NCBI GenBank assembly: GCA_001942415.1
Contig: MKJX01000197.1
Span: 1 to 45,845 of the forward strand
Length of the DNA: 45,845 nucleotides
Direction: 5' to 3'
Origin: Pseudonocardia sp. CNS-139
GTDB taxonomy: Bacteria > Actinomycetota > Actinomycetes > Mycobacteriales > Pseudonocardiaceae
The notes under the pieces were generated by a model. That model was not told the origin of the DNA and did no database searches. It saw only the letters and a program-made list of their open reading frames with translations. How positions within the stretch are numbered: the stretch's first letter is position 1; the number at the start of each line of letters is the position of its first letter. Positions 17,192-25,348 of the stretch are shown here, one piece after another. The position numbers and the translations under genes were made by a program.

Positions 17192-17671
17192 GTGACCACC
17201 CCGCAGAGCGTCGAGCACGACTTCGGCTGGGCGCTGGGCACGGTCATGCGGAGCTACATGAACGCGGCCGATCTCGCGGTCGGCGGGGTGCCGGGCGGCC
17301 CGCGCGGCTACCAGGTGCTCTCCGCCGCGGCGAAGGGGGAGCCGCGCAGCCAGCTCGCGCTGGCCCAGCACCTCGGCGTCGACCGCACCGTGATGACCTA
17401 CCTCTTGGACGACCTGGAGCGCGAAGGACTCGTCGAGCGCCGGCCCGACCCGGCCGACCGCCGGGCCCGCCGCGTGATCCTCACCGCGGCCGGCACCGAA
17501 CGGCTCTGCGACCTGGAACGGCGGCTGCACACCGCCGAGGAGCAGGTGCTCGGCCCGCTCGACCCGGACGAACGCGAGGTCCTGCGCCGCATGCTGCACC
17601 GCCTCGCGACGAAGAGCGGCACCCACGTCGGAGACCTGTGCTCGGTGGCCGAGGACATCCGCCGCGCCTGA
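17192..17671 (+). CDS. MarR-family transcriptional regulator
   Basis: An intact 159-residue winged-helix regulator. RSQLALAQHLGVDRTVMTYLLDDLEREGLV is the recognition region and RRPDPADRRARRVILTAAG the wing with the MarR DPADRR signature. The C-terminal helices provide the dimer interface. It is divergent from the azoreductase gene and should bind the inverted repeat at 17120-17140, released by a quinone-, dye- or redox-type ligand (inference from family and layout). Confidence 0.9.
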   Translation: MTTPQSVEHDFGWALGTVMRSYMNAADLAVGGVPGGPRGYQVLSAAAKGEPRSQLALAQHLGVDRTVMTYLLDDLEREGLVERRPDPADRRARRVILTAAGTERLCDLERRLHTAEEQVLGPLDPDEREVLRRMLHRLATKSGTHVGDLCSVAEDIRRA

Positions 17672-17679
17672 CCCTCAGC

Positions 17680-17699
17680 GCATTCTGGAGCCAGAATGC
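17680..17699. repeat. Short palindrome, GCATT-CTGG family, copy 1
   Basis: GCATTCTGGAGCCAGAATGC is a 20-base palindrome with 9-bp perfect arms and an AG centre. It lies just after the marR stop. A related copy follows at 17718-17745 and another at 24380-24403. Confidence 0.8.
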
Positions 17700-17717
17700 A
17701 CTCCAGGCGGGGTCTCC

Positions 17718-17745
17718 GAGTGCATTGTGGAGCCACATTGCACTC
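17718..17745. repeat. Short palindrome, GCATT family, copy 2
   Basis: GAGTGCATTGTGG-AG-CCACATTGCACTC, with 13-base arms matching except at the central A/T position. It sits between convergent genes and provides the last bases of the DUF397 gene (stop at 17744-17746). Shares GCATT-TGGAGCCA with copy 1. Confidence 0.8.
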
Positions 17746-18124
17746 AGGCGTGGCTCGTGAACTCTCCGCCTCGGACGCCTGCGAGGAACGCCGACCACTC
17801 AGCGGCGCCGAATGCGATCGTGCCGCCGTCCCGGCGCCTGCTGTTGCGGACCAGCACGCCGTCCGCGGTCGGCGCCACCTCGACGCAGCTCTCACCATCG
17901 CCGCTCCAGGTCGACGTGCGCCAGGCTAGGCCGGTGTCGAACTCGCCCGCCCGGACGCCGGTGAGGAACGCCGTCCAGGTCACGGAGTCGAAGCCGATCA
18001 CGCCGTCGGCATGCCGCTTGCTGTGCCGCACCAGCACGCCAGCGGCGGTCGGGCCGACCTCGACGCACTGCTCGCCGTCGCTGCTGTAACTCGACGTGCG
18101 CCAGGCGAGGTCGGCTCGGTCCAC
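17744..18124 (-). CDS. Tandem DUF397-domain protein (126 aa)
   Basis: GTG 18124 starts DRADLAWRTSSYSSDGEQC, the opening of a DUF397 domain. Two full domains follow, each with W-R-T/S, GD-GEQC/ESCVEV, VRHSK or VRNSR, and a W-AFL-GVR-GEF ending. DUF397 proteins are small actinobacterial partners of Scr1/WhiJ-type XRE regulators, encoded two genes upstream here; in Streptomyces the pair behaves like an antitoxin/toxin-like regulatory module. The same frame stays open back to 18469 but crosses a region that clearly codes in another frame, so I treat this as a separate gene. Confidence 0.72.
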   Translation of the reverse strand: MDRADLAWRTSSYSSDGEQCVEVGPTAAGVLVRHSKRHADGVIGFDSVTWTAFLTGVRAGEFDTGLAWRTSTWSGDGESCVEVAPTADGVLVRNSRRRDGGTIAFGAAEWSAFLAGVRGGEFTSHA

Positions 18125-18141
18125 GGCGGCCCTCCAGGGGT

Positions 18142-18469
18142 CTACGCAGGCTGCAGGACGTCGATGCCGAACTCGCGGTTGCGGATGCCGGCGAGGAAAG
18201 CGCCCCATTCGCCCGAGTCGTAGCGCAATGCGACGTCTACGTGACGCGAGATGACCACGACGCCCGTTCGGCTCGGCGGGGATGCGACCGGCAAGAGCGT
18301 CCTGCAGGAACCGCTCCCAGGCCGCGGTATCGAACGCGATCACGCCGTCGGAGGGGCGCTTGCTGTGCCGGACGAGCACGCCGCCGGCAGCCGGAGCCAC
18401 CTCGACGCAGTTCTCACCGTCACTGCTCGCGCTCGACTTGCGCCAGGCAAGACGGTCGCTCGACTGCAT
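18142..18469 (-). pseudogene. DUF397-domain protein fused to a half DUF397 domain, frame disrupted
   Basis: ATG 18469, only 2 bases after the scr1-like stop, starts QSSDRLAWRKSSASSDGENC, a complete DUF397 domain (about residues 1-62). Near 18270 the coding signal changes frame to VVVISRHVDVALRYDSGEWG and AFLAGIRNREFG, the C-terminal half of a second DUF397 domain, ending at TAG 18142. The change corresponds to one extra base or two missing ones, unlike most breaks in this window. A recombination between tandem DUF397 domains that removed the front half of domain 2 would explain it. Confidence 0.6.
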
Positions 18470-18471
18470 GG

Positions 18472-19337
18472 TTATCCCTCCATCATTGTTGTCAGCTCGC
18501 TGATGTGCGCGCTGATGAGATCGGCCGAGTCTGACGCCGAGAGCGCGGCGGCACGGAGTCGCTCCGCCGACAGCTGGTACACGGCGATCTGCTCCGGCTC
18601 CTGCAGGTAGAGGGCGCCCGTCGGGTACTCGATGTAGCCGATGCTCTGCGCCTCGTCGAAGTCCAGCAGCATGAAGTCGCCGTCCAACCCGTCGTGCACA
18701 GCCACGCTTGCCGGCATCACGAGAAGGTCGACGTTGTCGCGCTGGGCGAGCACCAACAGGTGCTCCAGTTGGGCGCGCATCACGGCGGGACCGCCGACCA
18801 TCCGCTGGAGCACGTACTCCTCCAGGACCGCAGAGAACCTGAGCGGGTTGGTGTCGTCGGTCAGCCGTTGGCGCGCCATGCGGGCGCGGACCACCTGCGC
18901 GGCCTCCATCGGTGGCACCCGGATGTTGCCGTCGAGCATCGCCATGGCGTACTCGGGCGTCTGGAGCTGGCCCGGCAGCACCAGCGGTTCGTAGGTGAAC
19001 TCGGCGGCGGCCAGCCCTTCGAGCCCGATGAACGTCTTGAACCACTGCGGTACTGCGCCGCTGAAGTGAGCCCACCAGGTGCCCTGGTCGGCCCGGGCGG
19101 CGAGCGAGGCCATGCGGTCGACGTGCTCGACGTCGGCGCCGTAGAAGCGCAGCAGCGCCGTGACCTCGTCCGGTTTCTGCTGGTTACGACCCATCTCCAG
19201 GTAGGTGATCTTCGCCTGGGTACAGCCGAGCACTCCCGCCGCGGCGACTGGGTGCGGCCGGCCCGCTCCCGCGTGACACGCAGGTCGTGCCCGATGAGGA
19301 AGCGCAGCGCGGACGGGTCCGCACGGCGATCGGCCAC
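18472..19337 (-). pseudogene. Scr1-like XRE regulator with DUF5753-type C-terminal domain, one frameshift
   Basis: GTG 19337 with a GGAGGAGG ribosome-binding site starts ADRRADPSALRFLIGHDLRV. After a one-base break near 19255 the helix-turn-helix continues as VLGCTQAKITYLEMGRNQQKP. The C-terminal domain of about 190 residues (YEPLVLPGQLQTPEYAMAML, VRARMARQRLT, LEEYVLQRMVGG, MLLDFDEAQSIGYIEYPTGALY) is the Scr1/DUF5753 domain of actinobacterial pleiotropic regulators. Restored length is 288 residues, the family norm. It forms an operon with the downstream DUF397 genes and is divergent from three tiny genes. Confidence 0.88.
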
Positions 19338-19425
19338 TGCGTCCTCCTCCACTCGGTGACGGCACGCAGTGTGACAGCCGCGGCTCATAACACTCACACG
19401 ACCGGCTGCATCGTCGATTTGACTC

Positions 19426-19437
19426 GTTATGTATAAC
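19426..19437. promoter_or_regulatory. Small palindrome GTTAT-GT-ATAAC, candidate Scr1 operator over a -10 region
   Basis: GTTATGTATAAC lies in the scr1/small-gene divergent region, directly before ATG 19439, and contains a TATGTATAA AT-rich stretch. Its position suggests a repressor site for the XRE protein on the small-gene operon. Evidence is position and symmetry only. Confidence 0.4.
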
Positions 19438-19438
19438 C

Positions 19439-19645
19439 ATGACCATGAACCCGCCGAGGCGCGCCGGGGGCGTGCTCGCGATCTGGATCTCCTCCCCCGA
19501 CGGCCGGGACCACGCCGTCGCGGACGCGGTGCTCGCGCGGACGCCCGACGGGCGGTTCCTGGCCCGTTGCGGGACGTTCGTCGTCAGCGACTCGCTCTGC
19601 GCCCACCCGGGGCGCCGGTGCGTGCTCTGCGAGAGCGCGCCATGA
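19439..19645 (+). CDS. Small protein of unknown function (68 aa) with a C-terminal Cys/His cluster
   Basis: ATG 19439; product rich in Arg and Pro at the start, then AIWISSPDGRDHAVADAVLA and a C-terminal CAHPGRRCVLC cluster that could bind a metal. I do not recognise the family. Its stop overlaps the start of the next gene (ATGA at 19642). It belongs to a three-gene operon divergent from the scr1-like gene. Confidence 0.6.
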   Translation: MTMNPPRRAGGVLAIWISSPDGRDHAVADAVLARTPDGRFLARCGTFVVSDSLCAHPGRRCVLCESAP

Positions 19646-19907
19646 CCGCCTTCCACCTGCAGGCGCGGTGCTTCGAGGGTCCGCTGTCGAAGCCCGCCCG
19701 GGACGAGTGGCGGCAGTGCGACACCGACGACCCGGAACACGCCCGGCGCTGGGCCAACCAGGCGCACGCCGACGGGTACACGGTGTGGATCTACGACCAC
19801 AGCCGGTCGAACGTGCTCCCGTCGCGTCCGACTGGCACCTGCTCGCGCAGGTCCGCCCGGCGCAGGACAACGGGCCGGCGGTCATCGCGGCGGTGCTGCG
19901 GGCATGA
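19642..19907 (+). pseudogene. Small protein of unknown function (about 88 aa), one frameshift
   Basis: The frame from ATG 19642 reads TAFHLQARCFEGPLSKPARD and ANQAHADGYTVWIYDHSRS, then near 19825 the coding signal moves to SDWHLLAQVRPAQDNGPAVI and stops at TGA 19907. One missing base explains this. No family recognised. It is coupled by ATGA overlaps both to the gene before and to the gene after. Confidence 0.55.
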
Positions 19908-20197
19908 CCGGGCGTCCGTCGACCCCGCCGCCCGACCCGGCCCGCGCCCTGCGCACCGGCGGCGCTGTCCTGCGCCTGGTCGGCCCGACCGGGCTCACCC
20001 GGGCCGAACGCCACTCGCTGGCCGCGCTGGTGGCCGAGCTGGGCCGGCTGGAGGAGTCGGCGCTGGCCGGGCCCACCGCAACCGCGCTGGACCGGGTGCT
20101 CGACGCCCTGTCTGCTAGTGCCCCCGTCAAAAGGATTCGCCACGAACTCGACGGACCCAGCCGCCCGCCCGCACCGTCGCCCGACCGGGCCAAGTGA
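19904..20197 (+). CDS. Small protein of unknown function (97 aa), tail encoded by an inserted element
   Basis: ATG 19904 overlaps the preceding stop. The first about 70 residues (ALRTGGAVLRLVGPTGLT, AERHSLAALVAELGRLEESA) look helical and cytoplasmic. The last 27 residues, from about SASAPVKRI, come from the left end of the MITE-like element beginning at 20115, so the original C-terminus has probably been replaced. Family not recognised. Confidence 0.55.
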   Translation: MTGRPSTPPPDPARALRTGGAVLRLVGPTGLTRAERHSLAALVAELGRLEESALAGPTATALDRVLDALSASAPVKRIRHELDGPSRPPAPSPDRAK

Positions 20198-20288
20198 CGC
20201 CCGGCTACGGAGACCACGGCCCGGCGCCTTGCCGGCGAACGCCTGGATCCGCCGATTCCCGCACCAACCTTCCCGGACGGGGCACTAG
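20115..20288. mobile_element. MITE-like element with terminal inverted repeats (174 bp)
   Basis: The ends are CTAGTGCCCCCGTC at 20115 and, inverted, GACGGGGCACTAG at 20276-20288 (13 matching bases apart from one extra C). The inside has no coding potential of its own. The CTAG tips suggest insertion at TA, as for the IS630/Tc1 group, but no transposase is in the window, so this would be a non-autonomous derivative. It supplies the ends of both flanking convergent genes, including the TAG of the dehydrogenase at 20285. Confidence 0.6.
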
Positions 20289-21159
20289 CCCAGGCGCTTG
20301 CGGATCACCTCGCTGAGCACGGTCCAGCTCTCCCTGCCCCGGCCCGCGGCGATGGCGCGGTCGTAGAGCGACTTGACGGCGTCCGGCAGGACGGTGTCGA
20401 GGCCGGCGGCGCGGCTGGCGGCCGCGATGTGGTCGGCGGTCGCGCCCATCATGAGCGTGTTCGCCTGGTCGCCCGGGTGCTCGCCCGCGTCGAGCCCGGC
20501 CCCCGCCTCGCGCAGGTACATGGAGATCGAGTCGGCGTTGTCGGCGAGGTAGGGCATGAAGTCCTTCGCCGGGACGCCCGCGGAGCCGACCAGCGCGGTC
20601 GCGTGCAGCACGGCGGCCAGCGCCGTCAGGAAGTAGTCGAGCTGGGCCTGGTAGTAGAGCTGCGCGAGGCCCGGGTCGGTGCCGACGTGGTCCGGCCGCC
20701 GATCAGCCGCAGCAGCGGCTCGTGCGCGTCGAACACCTCGCGCGGGCCGCTGTAGAACACGTACGCGGAGTCGGCGCCGACCAGCGGCGCGGGCACCATC
20801 ACCCCGCCGACCAGCAGCGTCGCACCGCGTTCGGCGAGCCAGGTGGCCGCCTCGCGGGTCCGGTCCGGGGTGTCCGAGCCGAGGTTGACGACCACGCGCC
20901 CGGCGAGCGCGTCCTCGGCGGCGCCGAGGATGTCGTACATGGCGGCGTAGTCGGTGAGGCTGAGCAGCACCGGGCCGCCCGCCGTCACCGCCTCGGCCAC
21001 GGTCGCGGCGCGCACCGCGCCCGCATCGACCAGCGCGTCGGCCCGGGCGGGCGTCCGGTTCCAGACGGTCGTCGGGTGCCCGGCCGCGAGGAACCGCCGG
21101 ACCATGGCCTGCCCCATCGGTCCGAGGCCGATCAGGGTGACCGGGGTGTTCGTGCTCAT
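20285..21159 (-). pseudogene. NADPH-dependent oxidoreductase of the imine-reductase / 3-hydroxyisobutyrate dehydrogenase family, one frameshift
   Basis: ATG 21159 starts STNTPVTLIGLGPMGQAMVR, a Rossmann loop with GLGPMGQAM and the NADPH-type VWNRTPARAD turn, both typical of imine reductases. GGVMVPAPLVGADSAYVFYSG follows. Near 20697 one base is missing and the helical C-terminal domain continues (GLAQLYYQAQLDYFLTALAA, LVGSAGVPAKDFMPYLADNA). Restored length is 291 residues, the imine-reductase norm. It is divergent from a SARP-type regulator that may control it. Its stop codon lies in the MITE-like element end, which probably changed only the last residue or two. Confidence 0.82.
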
Positions 21160-21256
21160 GCGTTCTCCTCCGTCTCGTCGCTGACGGGACGAGACTGGCG
21201 GGCGGCGCGCACGGGCCGCTGACGGTTTCCGCACGGTTTCTGTCGGTGTGCCTGGC

Positions 21257-21262
21257 TACCGT
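21257..21262 (+). promoter_or_regulatory. -10 element TACCGT for a probably leaderless SARP gene
   Basis: TACCGT, 7 bases, GTG 21270; the same hexamer and spacing precede the LacI-type gene at 37821. No ribosome-binding site is present. Confidence 0.45.
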
Positions 21263-21269
21263 GGACGGC

Positions 21270-24200
21270 GTGCGATTCGGGGTGCTCGGCCCGCTGGCCG
21301 TCTGGACGGCCGACGGCGGCGAGGTCGTGGTCCCGGAGGCCAAGGTCCGCGCGCTGCTGGCCGACCTGCTGCTCGCCGAGGGCCGGGCCGTCCCGGCCGA
21401 GCGGCTGCTCGCCGACCTGTGGGGCGAGCGGCTGCCCGGCAACCCGGCCAATACCCTGCAGACCAAGGTGTCGCAGCTGCGCAGGGCGTTGGACGCGGCC
21501 GAGCCGGGCGCGCGGGAGCTGGTCGCCCGCCGTCCGCCGGGATACGCGCTGGTCGGCGAGCCGGATGCGCTCGACGTGCAGCGGTTCCGGGCGCTCACCG
21601 CAGCGGCCCGCGCCGCGGGAGACCCGGGCGAGCGCACCGGGCTGCTCGCGAGCGCGCTGGCGCTGTGGCGCGGCCCCGCGCTGGCCGAGTTCGCCGACGA
21701 GCCGTTCGCCGCCGCGGCCGCTGCGCGGCTGGAGGAGGAACGGCTCGCCGCCGTCGAGGAGCATCTCGCGCGCGGCTCGCGCTCGGCGAGCACACCGCGC
21801 TCGTGCCCGAGCTCACGGGGCTCGTGGCCCGGCACCCGCTGCGCGAACGGCTGCGCGGCCTGCAGATGCGCGCGCTCTACCGGGCCGGCCGCCAGACCGA
21901 CGCGCTGGACGCGTTCGCGCAGCTGCGGGCCGCGCTCGTCGAGGAGCTGGGCCTGGAGCCGGGGCCCGAGCTGGTGGCGCTCCAGCGGGCGGTACTGGCG
22001 CAGGATCCGGCGCTCGACGCTCCCCCGGCGCGCCCGCGCACCAACGTCGCCGCGCCGCTCACCGAGCTGGTCGGCCGCGCCGACGCCGTGCGCGAGGTGC
22101 GGCAGCGGCTGCGCGACGCGCGGCTCGTCACGCTCACCGGGCCGGGCGGCGTCGGGAAGACCCGCCTCGCGGTGGAGACCGCCCGCGGGCTCCTCGACAC
22201 GTTCGCCGAGGGTGTCTGGATGCTGGAGCTGGCCGGTGTGGAGCAGCACACGTGCCCGGAGTCGGAGTGCCCGGCCGCGGTGTGGATCGCCGAGGCGCTG
22301 GCCGCCACGCTCGGTGTGCGCGACGGCTCCGGGCACCGGGGCCTGGTCGAGCGCGTCGGCGAGGCACTGGGCGCCGAGGAGGTGCTGCTCGTCCTCGACA
22401 ACTGCGAGCACGTCGCCGAGCAGGTCGCCGACCTCGTGCGACGGCTCCTGCAGGCCGCGCCGAGGCTGCGGGTGCTGGCCACCAGCCGCGAGCCGCTGGG
22501 CGTGCCCGGTGAGGTGCTGCACGGCGTGCCGCCGCTGGCCGAGGCCGGGGCCGTGCAGCTCTTCGCGGCCCGGGCCGCCGCGTCCGCGCCGGGGTTCGAG
22601 CTGGACGACGCCACGGCCGCCGACGTCGCCGCGATCTGCCGCCGGCTCGACGGCATCCCGCTCGCGCTGGAGCTGGCCGCGGGCCGGGTGCGCGCGCTCG
22701 GCGTGCCCGAGCTGCTGCGCCGGCTCGACGACCGGTTCCGGCTGCTCGCGGGCGGTCCGCGGGACGCCCCGGCCCGTCAGCGCACGCTCCGCGCGATGAT
22801 CGACTGGAGCTGGCAGCTGCTCTCCCCCGCCGAGCGCGCGGTGCTGCGACGCCTGGCCGTCCACGCCGAGGGCTGCACGCTGGCGGCCGCCGAGCACGTC
22901 TGCGCCGGTGCGGGCGTGGCCCCGGAGGACGTGCTGGACCTGCTGGCCCGGCTCGTCGACCGGTCGCTCGTCAGCCCGGCCACCGCCATGGGCGAGCCGC
23001 GCTACCGGCTGCTGGAGACCGTCGCCGCGTACTGCCTCGAACGGCTGGAGCAGGCCGGCGAGACCGAGCGCGTCCGGCAGCGGCACATCGACCACCACCT
23101 CGCCCTCGCCGAACGCGCCGACCCCGAGCTGCGCGGCTCCGACCAGCGACGATGGCTGGAGCGGCTCGACACCGAGTCGGCCAACCTGCGCGCCGCGTTC
23201 GAGCACGCCGTGCAGCTCGCGGACGGCGCGGCAGCGGCGCTGCGGCTGGCCGGGGCGCTCGCCTGGTACTGGTTCCTGCGCGGCCGGTTCGGCGAGGCCG
23301 CGCGCACGCTGCGCCGCGCACTCGCCGCGCCGGGCGACGCGCCCCCGGTCGCCCGCGCCTACGCGCAGGCGTGGCTCACCGGACTCCGGGTGCTCGACGG
23401 CGACCGCGTCGACCCCGCGGCTCTCGACCCGCCGCCGGTCCCGGGCGAACCGGCGGCGTCGGCCCGGATGCGGTGGTTCGTCGGCTACGGGCTCACCACG
23501 CTGGGCGACGTGCCCGCGGCCGAGCCGCTCACGTGCTCCGCGCTCGCCACGTTCGAGGCGATCGGCGACAGGTGGGGCGTCGCCACCGCGCTTGCCGACC
23601 GCGCGATGCAGGCCATGAACAGCGGCGGGCTCGATGTCGCGCAGCGCCACGCCGAACGTTCCGATGCGCTGTTCCGCGAGGTCGGCGATCGGTGGGGGCA
23701 GACGCAGAGCACGTTCGTGCTGGGCGCGCTCGCCAACGTCGCGGGCGACTACGCAGGTGCCGAGCGGCACCACCGGCGCGGGCTGCGGGTGGCCGAGGAG
23801 CTGGGGCTCTGGGCCGAGGTGTCCTACCAGCTCTCGTGGCTGGGCCGGGTCGCGCTGCTCGACGGGCGCCCCGCCGAGGCCGACGAGCTGCACGCCCGCG
23901 CCGCCCGGCTGGCCGCCGAGCACGGGTTCGCGCCCGGCCGGATCTACGCGCTCACCGGCCTCGCGCTCGGCGCCCGCCGGGCCGGCCGGCTCGACGAGGC
24001 CGAGCGGCACCTGAGGGTCGTGCTGGAGTGGCACCGCGGCAGCCGGCGCGAACCGGGCAACGCGCTGATCCTCGCCGAGCTGGGGTTCGTCGCAGAGCTG
24101 CGCGGCGACGCCCAGCAGGCCGCCCGCCACCACCTCGACGCCTACGCCATCGCCCGCCGCTCCACCGACCCGCGCGCCACCGCCCTCGCCCTCGAAGGGC

Positions 24201-24430
24201 TCGCCGGGGCCGCCGCGCTGCACGGCGACCACCCCTGCGCGGCCCGCCTGCTCGGCAAGGCCACGGCCCTGCGTGCGGGCGTCGGCCGCCCCCTCCCACC
24301 CGCCGAACGCGGCGACGTCGACCGCATCCGCGCCGCCCTCACCCCCTATCTGAGCATAACGCAGTTTTCCGGCGTCCCGGAGTGCGTGATGGCTCCACAA
24401 TGCGGTGGTGGGGTGGGGTGCCCCCGATGA
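21270..24430 (+). pseudogene. AfsR/SARP-family regulator: BTAD domain, NB-ARC ATPase and TPR repeats; one frameshift
   Basis: GTG 21270 starts RFGVLGPLAVWTADGGEVVV, the winged-helix OmpR-like DNA-binding domain of SARPs (to about residue 95), followed by the BTAD helical domain (ALALWRGPALAEFADEPF). One base is missing near 21783. The NB-ARC ATPase module (about 265-560) has Walker A TGPGGVGKT near residue 290, Walker B VLLVLDNCEHV and GIPLALELAAGRVRAL. About ten TPR-like helical repeats fill the C-terminal 400 residues. Restored length is about 1053. Such proteins activate secondary-metabolite or local metabolic genes; the divergent imine-reductase-like gene and the downstream arginase-fold gene (ATGA overlap) are the nearest candidates. 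The last about 15 residues come from a palindromic repeat. Confidence 0.88.
24380..24403. repeat. Short palindrome, GCATT family, copy 3
   Basis: On the minus strand this reads GCATTGTGGAGCCA followed by TCACGCACTC; the first 14 bases and the final GCACTC match copy 2 at 17718-17745. It falls inside the end of the SARP gene and encodes its ECVMAPQC tail. Confidence 0.65.
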
Positions 24431-25338
24431 CCGGGCGCGGGGTGAGATTGGTCGGGGTGGCCAGTAGCGCTGGTACTCACCACGCCGGGCAGGAGCGGGC
24501 GCCGGAGGCGCTGCGTGCGGCCGGGTTCGTCGAGCGGCTGCGCGCCGCGGGCGTCACCGTCGAGGACCGCGGCGACCTCGTGCACGAGGTGTTCGCCGCC
24601 GACGCGATGGGCGCCACGGCCCGCAACCTCGACGCCGTGCTGCGGGTCGCGCGGGCGGTGGCCGACCTCGTCGCCGACACGCTGGCCGGGGGCGCACTGC
24701 CGCTGGTGCTGGGCGGCGACTGCACGATCACGCTCGGCGTGGTGGCCGGCGCCCAGCGCCACGACCCGGGCGTCGGCCTGCTCTACCTCGACGGCGACGC
24801 CGACCTCGCGACCCCGGCCACCACCGGCAGCGGCGTGCTCGACGCGATGGGCATCGCGCACTTCCTCGGGCTCGCCGACACCGCGTTGGCCCGCCTGGGC
24901 GCCGGCCCGCCGATGCTCGCGGACGAGCGGCTGGCGATGCTCGGCTACGACGAGACCGACCCCGAGACGTACGCCGCCGAGGTGCTGCGCGCGCGGCCTG
25001 CGCTCGTCCGCTTCCCCGACCGGGAGCTGCGCGCCGACCCGGCCGGCTGCGCGCGCACGGCGCTGGCGGCCGTGCAGCGGCACGCGTCGAGCCTGGTGGT
25101 GCACTTCGACGTGGACGCCGTGGACTCGCGCGACCTGCCGCTCGCCAACTTCCCGCACTACGGCACCGGCGTCCCGCTCGCCGCCGCCGGTGCGGCACTG
25201 TCCGTGCTCGCCGCGGCGCCGACGCTGGCCGCCGTCGTACTGACCGAGGTCAACCCCAGCTACGACCCCACGGGCCGCCAGCTCGCCCGCTACGTCGAGA
25301 CCGTCACCGCGGCGCTCGCCCCCGCGCTCGCCCACTGA
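24427..25338 (+). CDS. Arginase/agmatinase-fold protein with altered metal ligands
   Basis: An intact 303-residue ureohydrolase-fold protein. The three metal motifs are recognisable but changed: GGDHS is GGDCT (Cys99 for the His ligand), DAHXD is DGDAD (Asp122, Asp124, Asp126, with Asp for His), and DVDXXDP is DVDAVDS (Asp228, Asp230, Asp233). A normal binuclear Mn site is therefore doubtful; a different metal, a single-metal site or a non-ureohydrolase function is possible. The rest (GNLDAVL-like helices, VNPSYDPTG near the C-terminus with the family Glu in LTEVNPSYD) fits the fold. ATG 24427 overlaps the SARP stop, so it is translated from the regulator's message. Confidence 0.82.
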   Translation: MTGRGVRLVGVASSAGTHHAGQERAPEALRAAGFVERLRAAGVTVEDRGDLVHEVFAADAMGATARNLDAVLRVARAVADLVADTLAGGALPLVLGGDCTITLGVVAGAQRHDPGVGLLYLDGDADLATPATTGSGVLDAMGIAHFLGLADTALARLGAGPPMLADERLAMLGYDETDPETYAAEVLRARPALVRFPDRELRADPAGCARTALAAVQRHASSLVVHFDVDAVDSRDLPLANFPHYGTGVPLAAAGAALSVLAAAPTLAAVVLTEVNPSYDPTGRQLARYVETVTAALAPALAH

Positions 25339-25348
25339 GAGGACACGG

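Noticed and set aside
17744..18469. A single 242-codon triple-DUF397 gene
   Set aside because: The frame is open throughout, but the stretch around 18145-18270 clearly codes in another frame, so a continuous protein is unlikely.
20285..24400. A 1371-codon minus-strand frame spanning the SARP gene
   Set aside because: Only its last about 140 codons are real (the C-terminal part of the imine-reductase-like protein); the rest is antisense to the conserved SARP protein.
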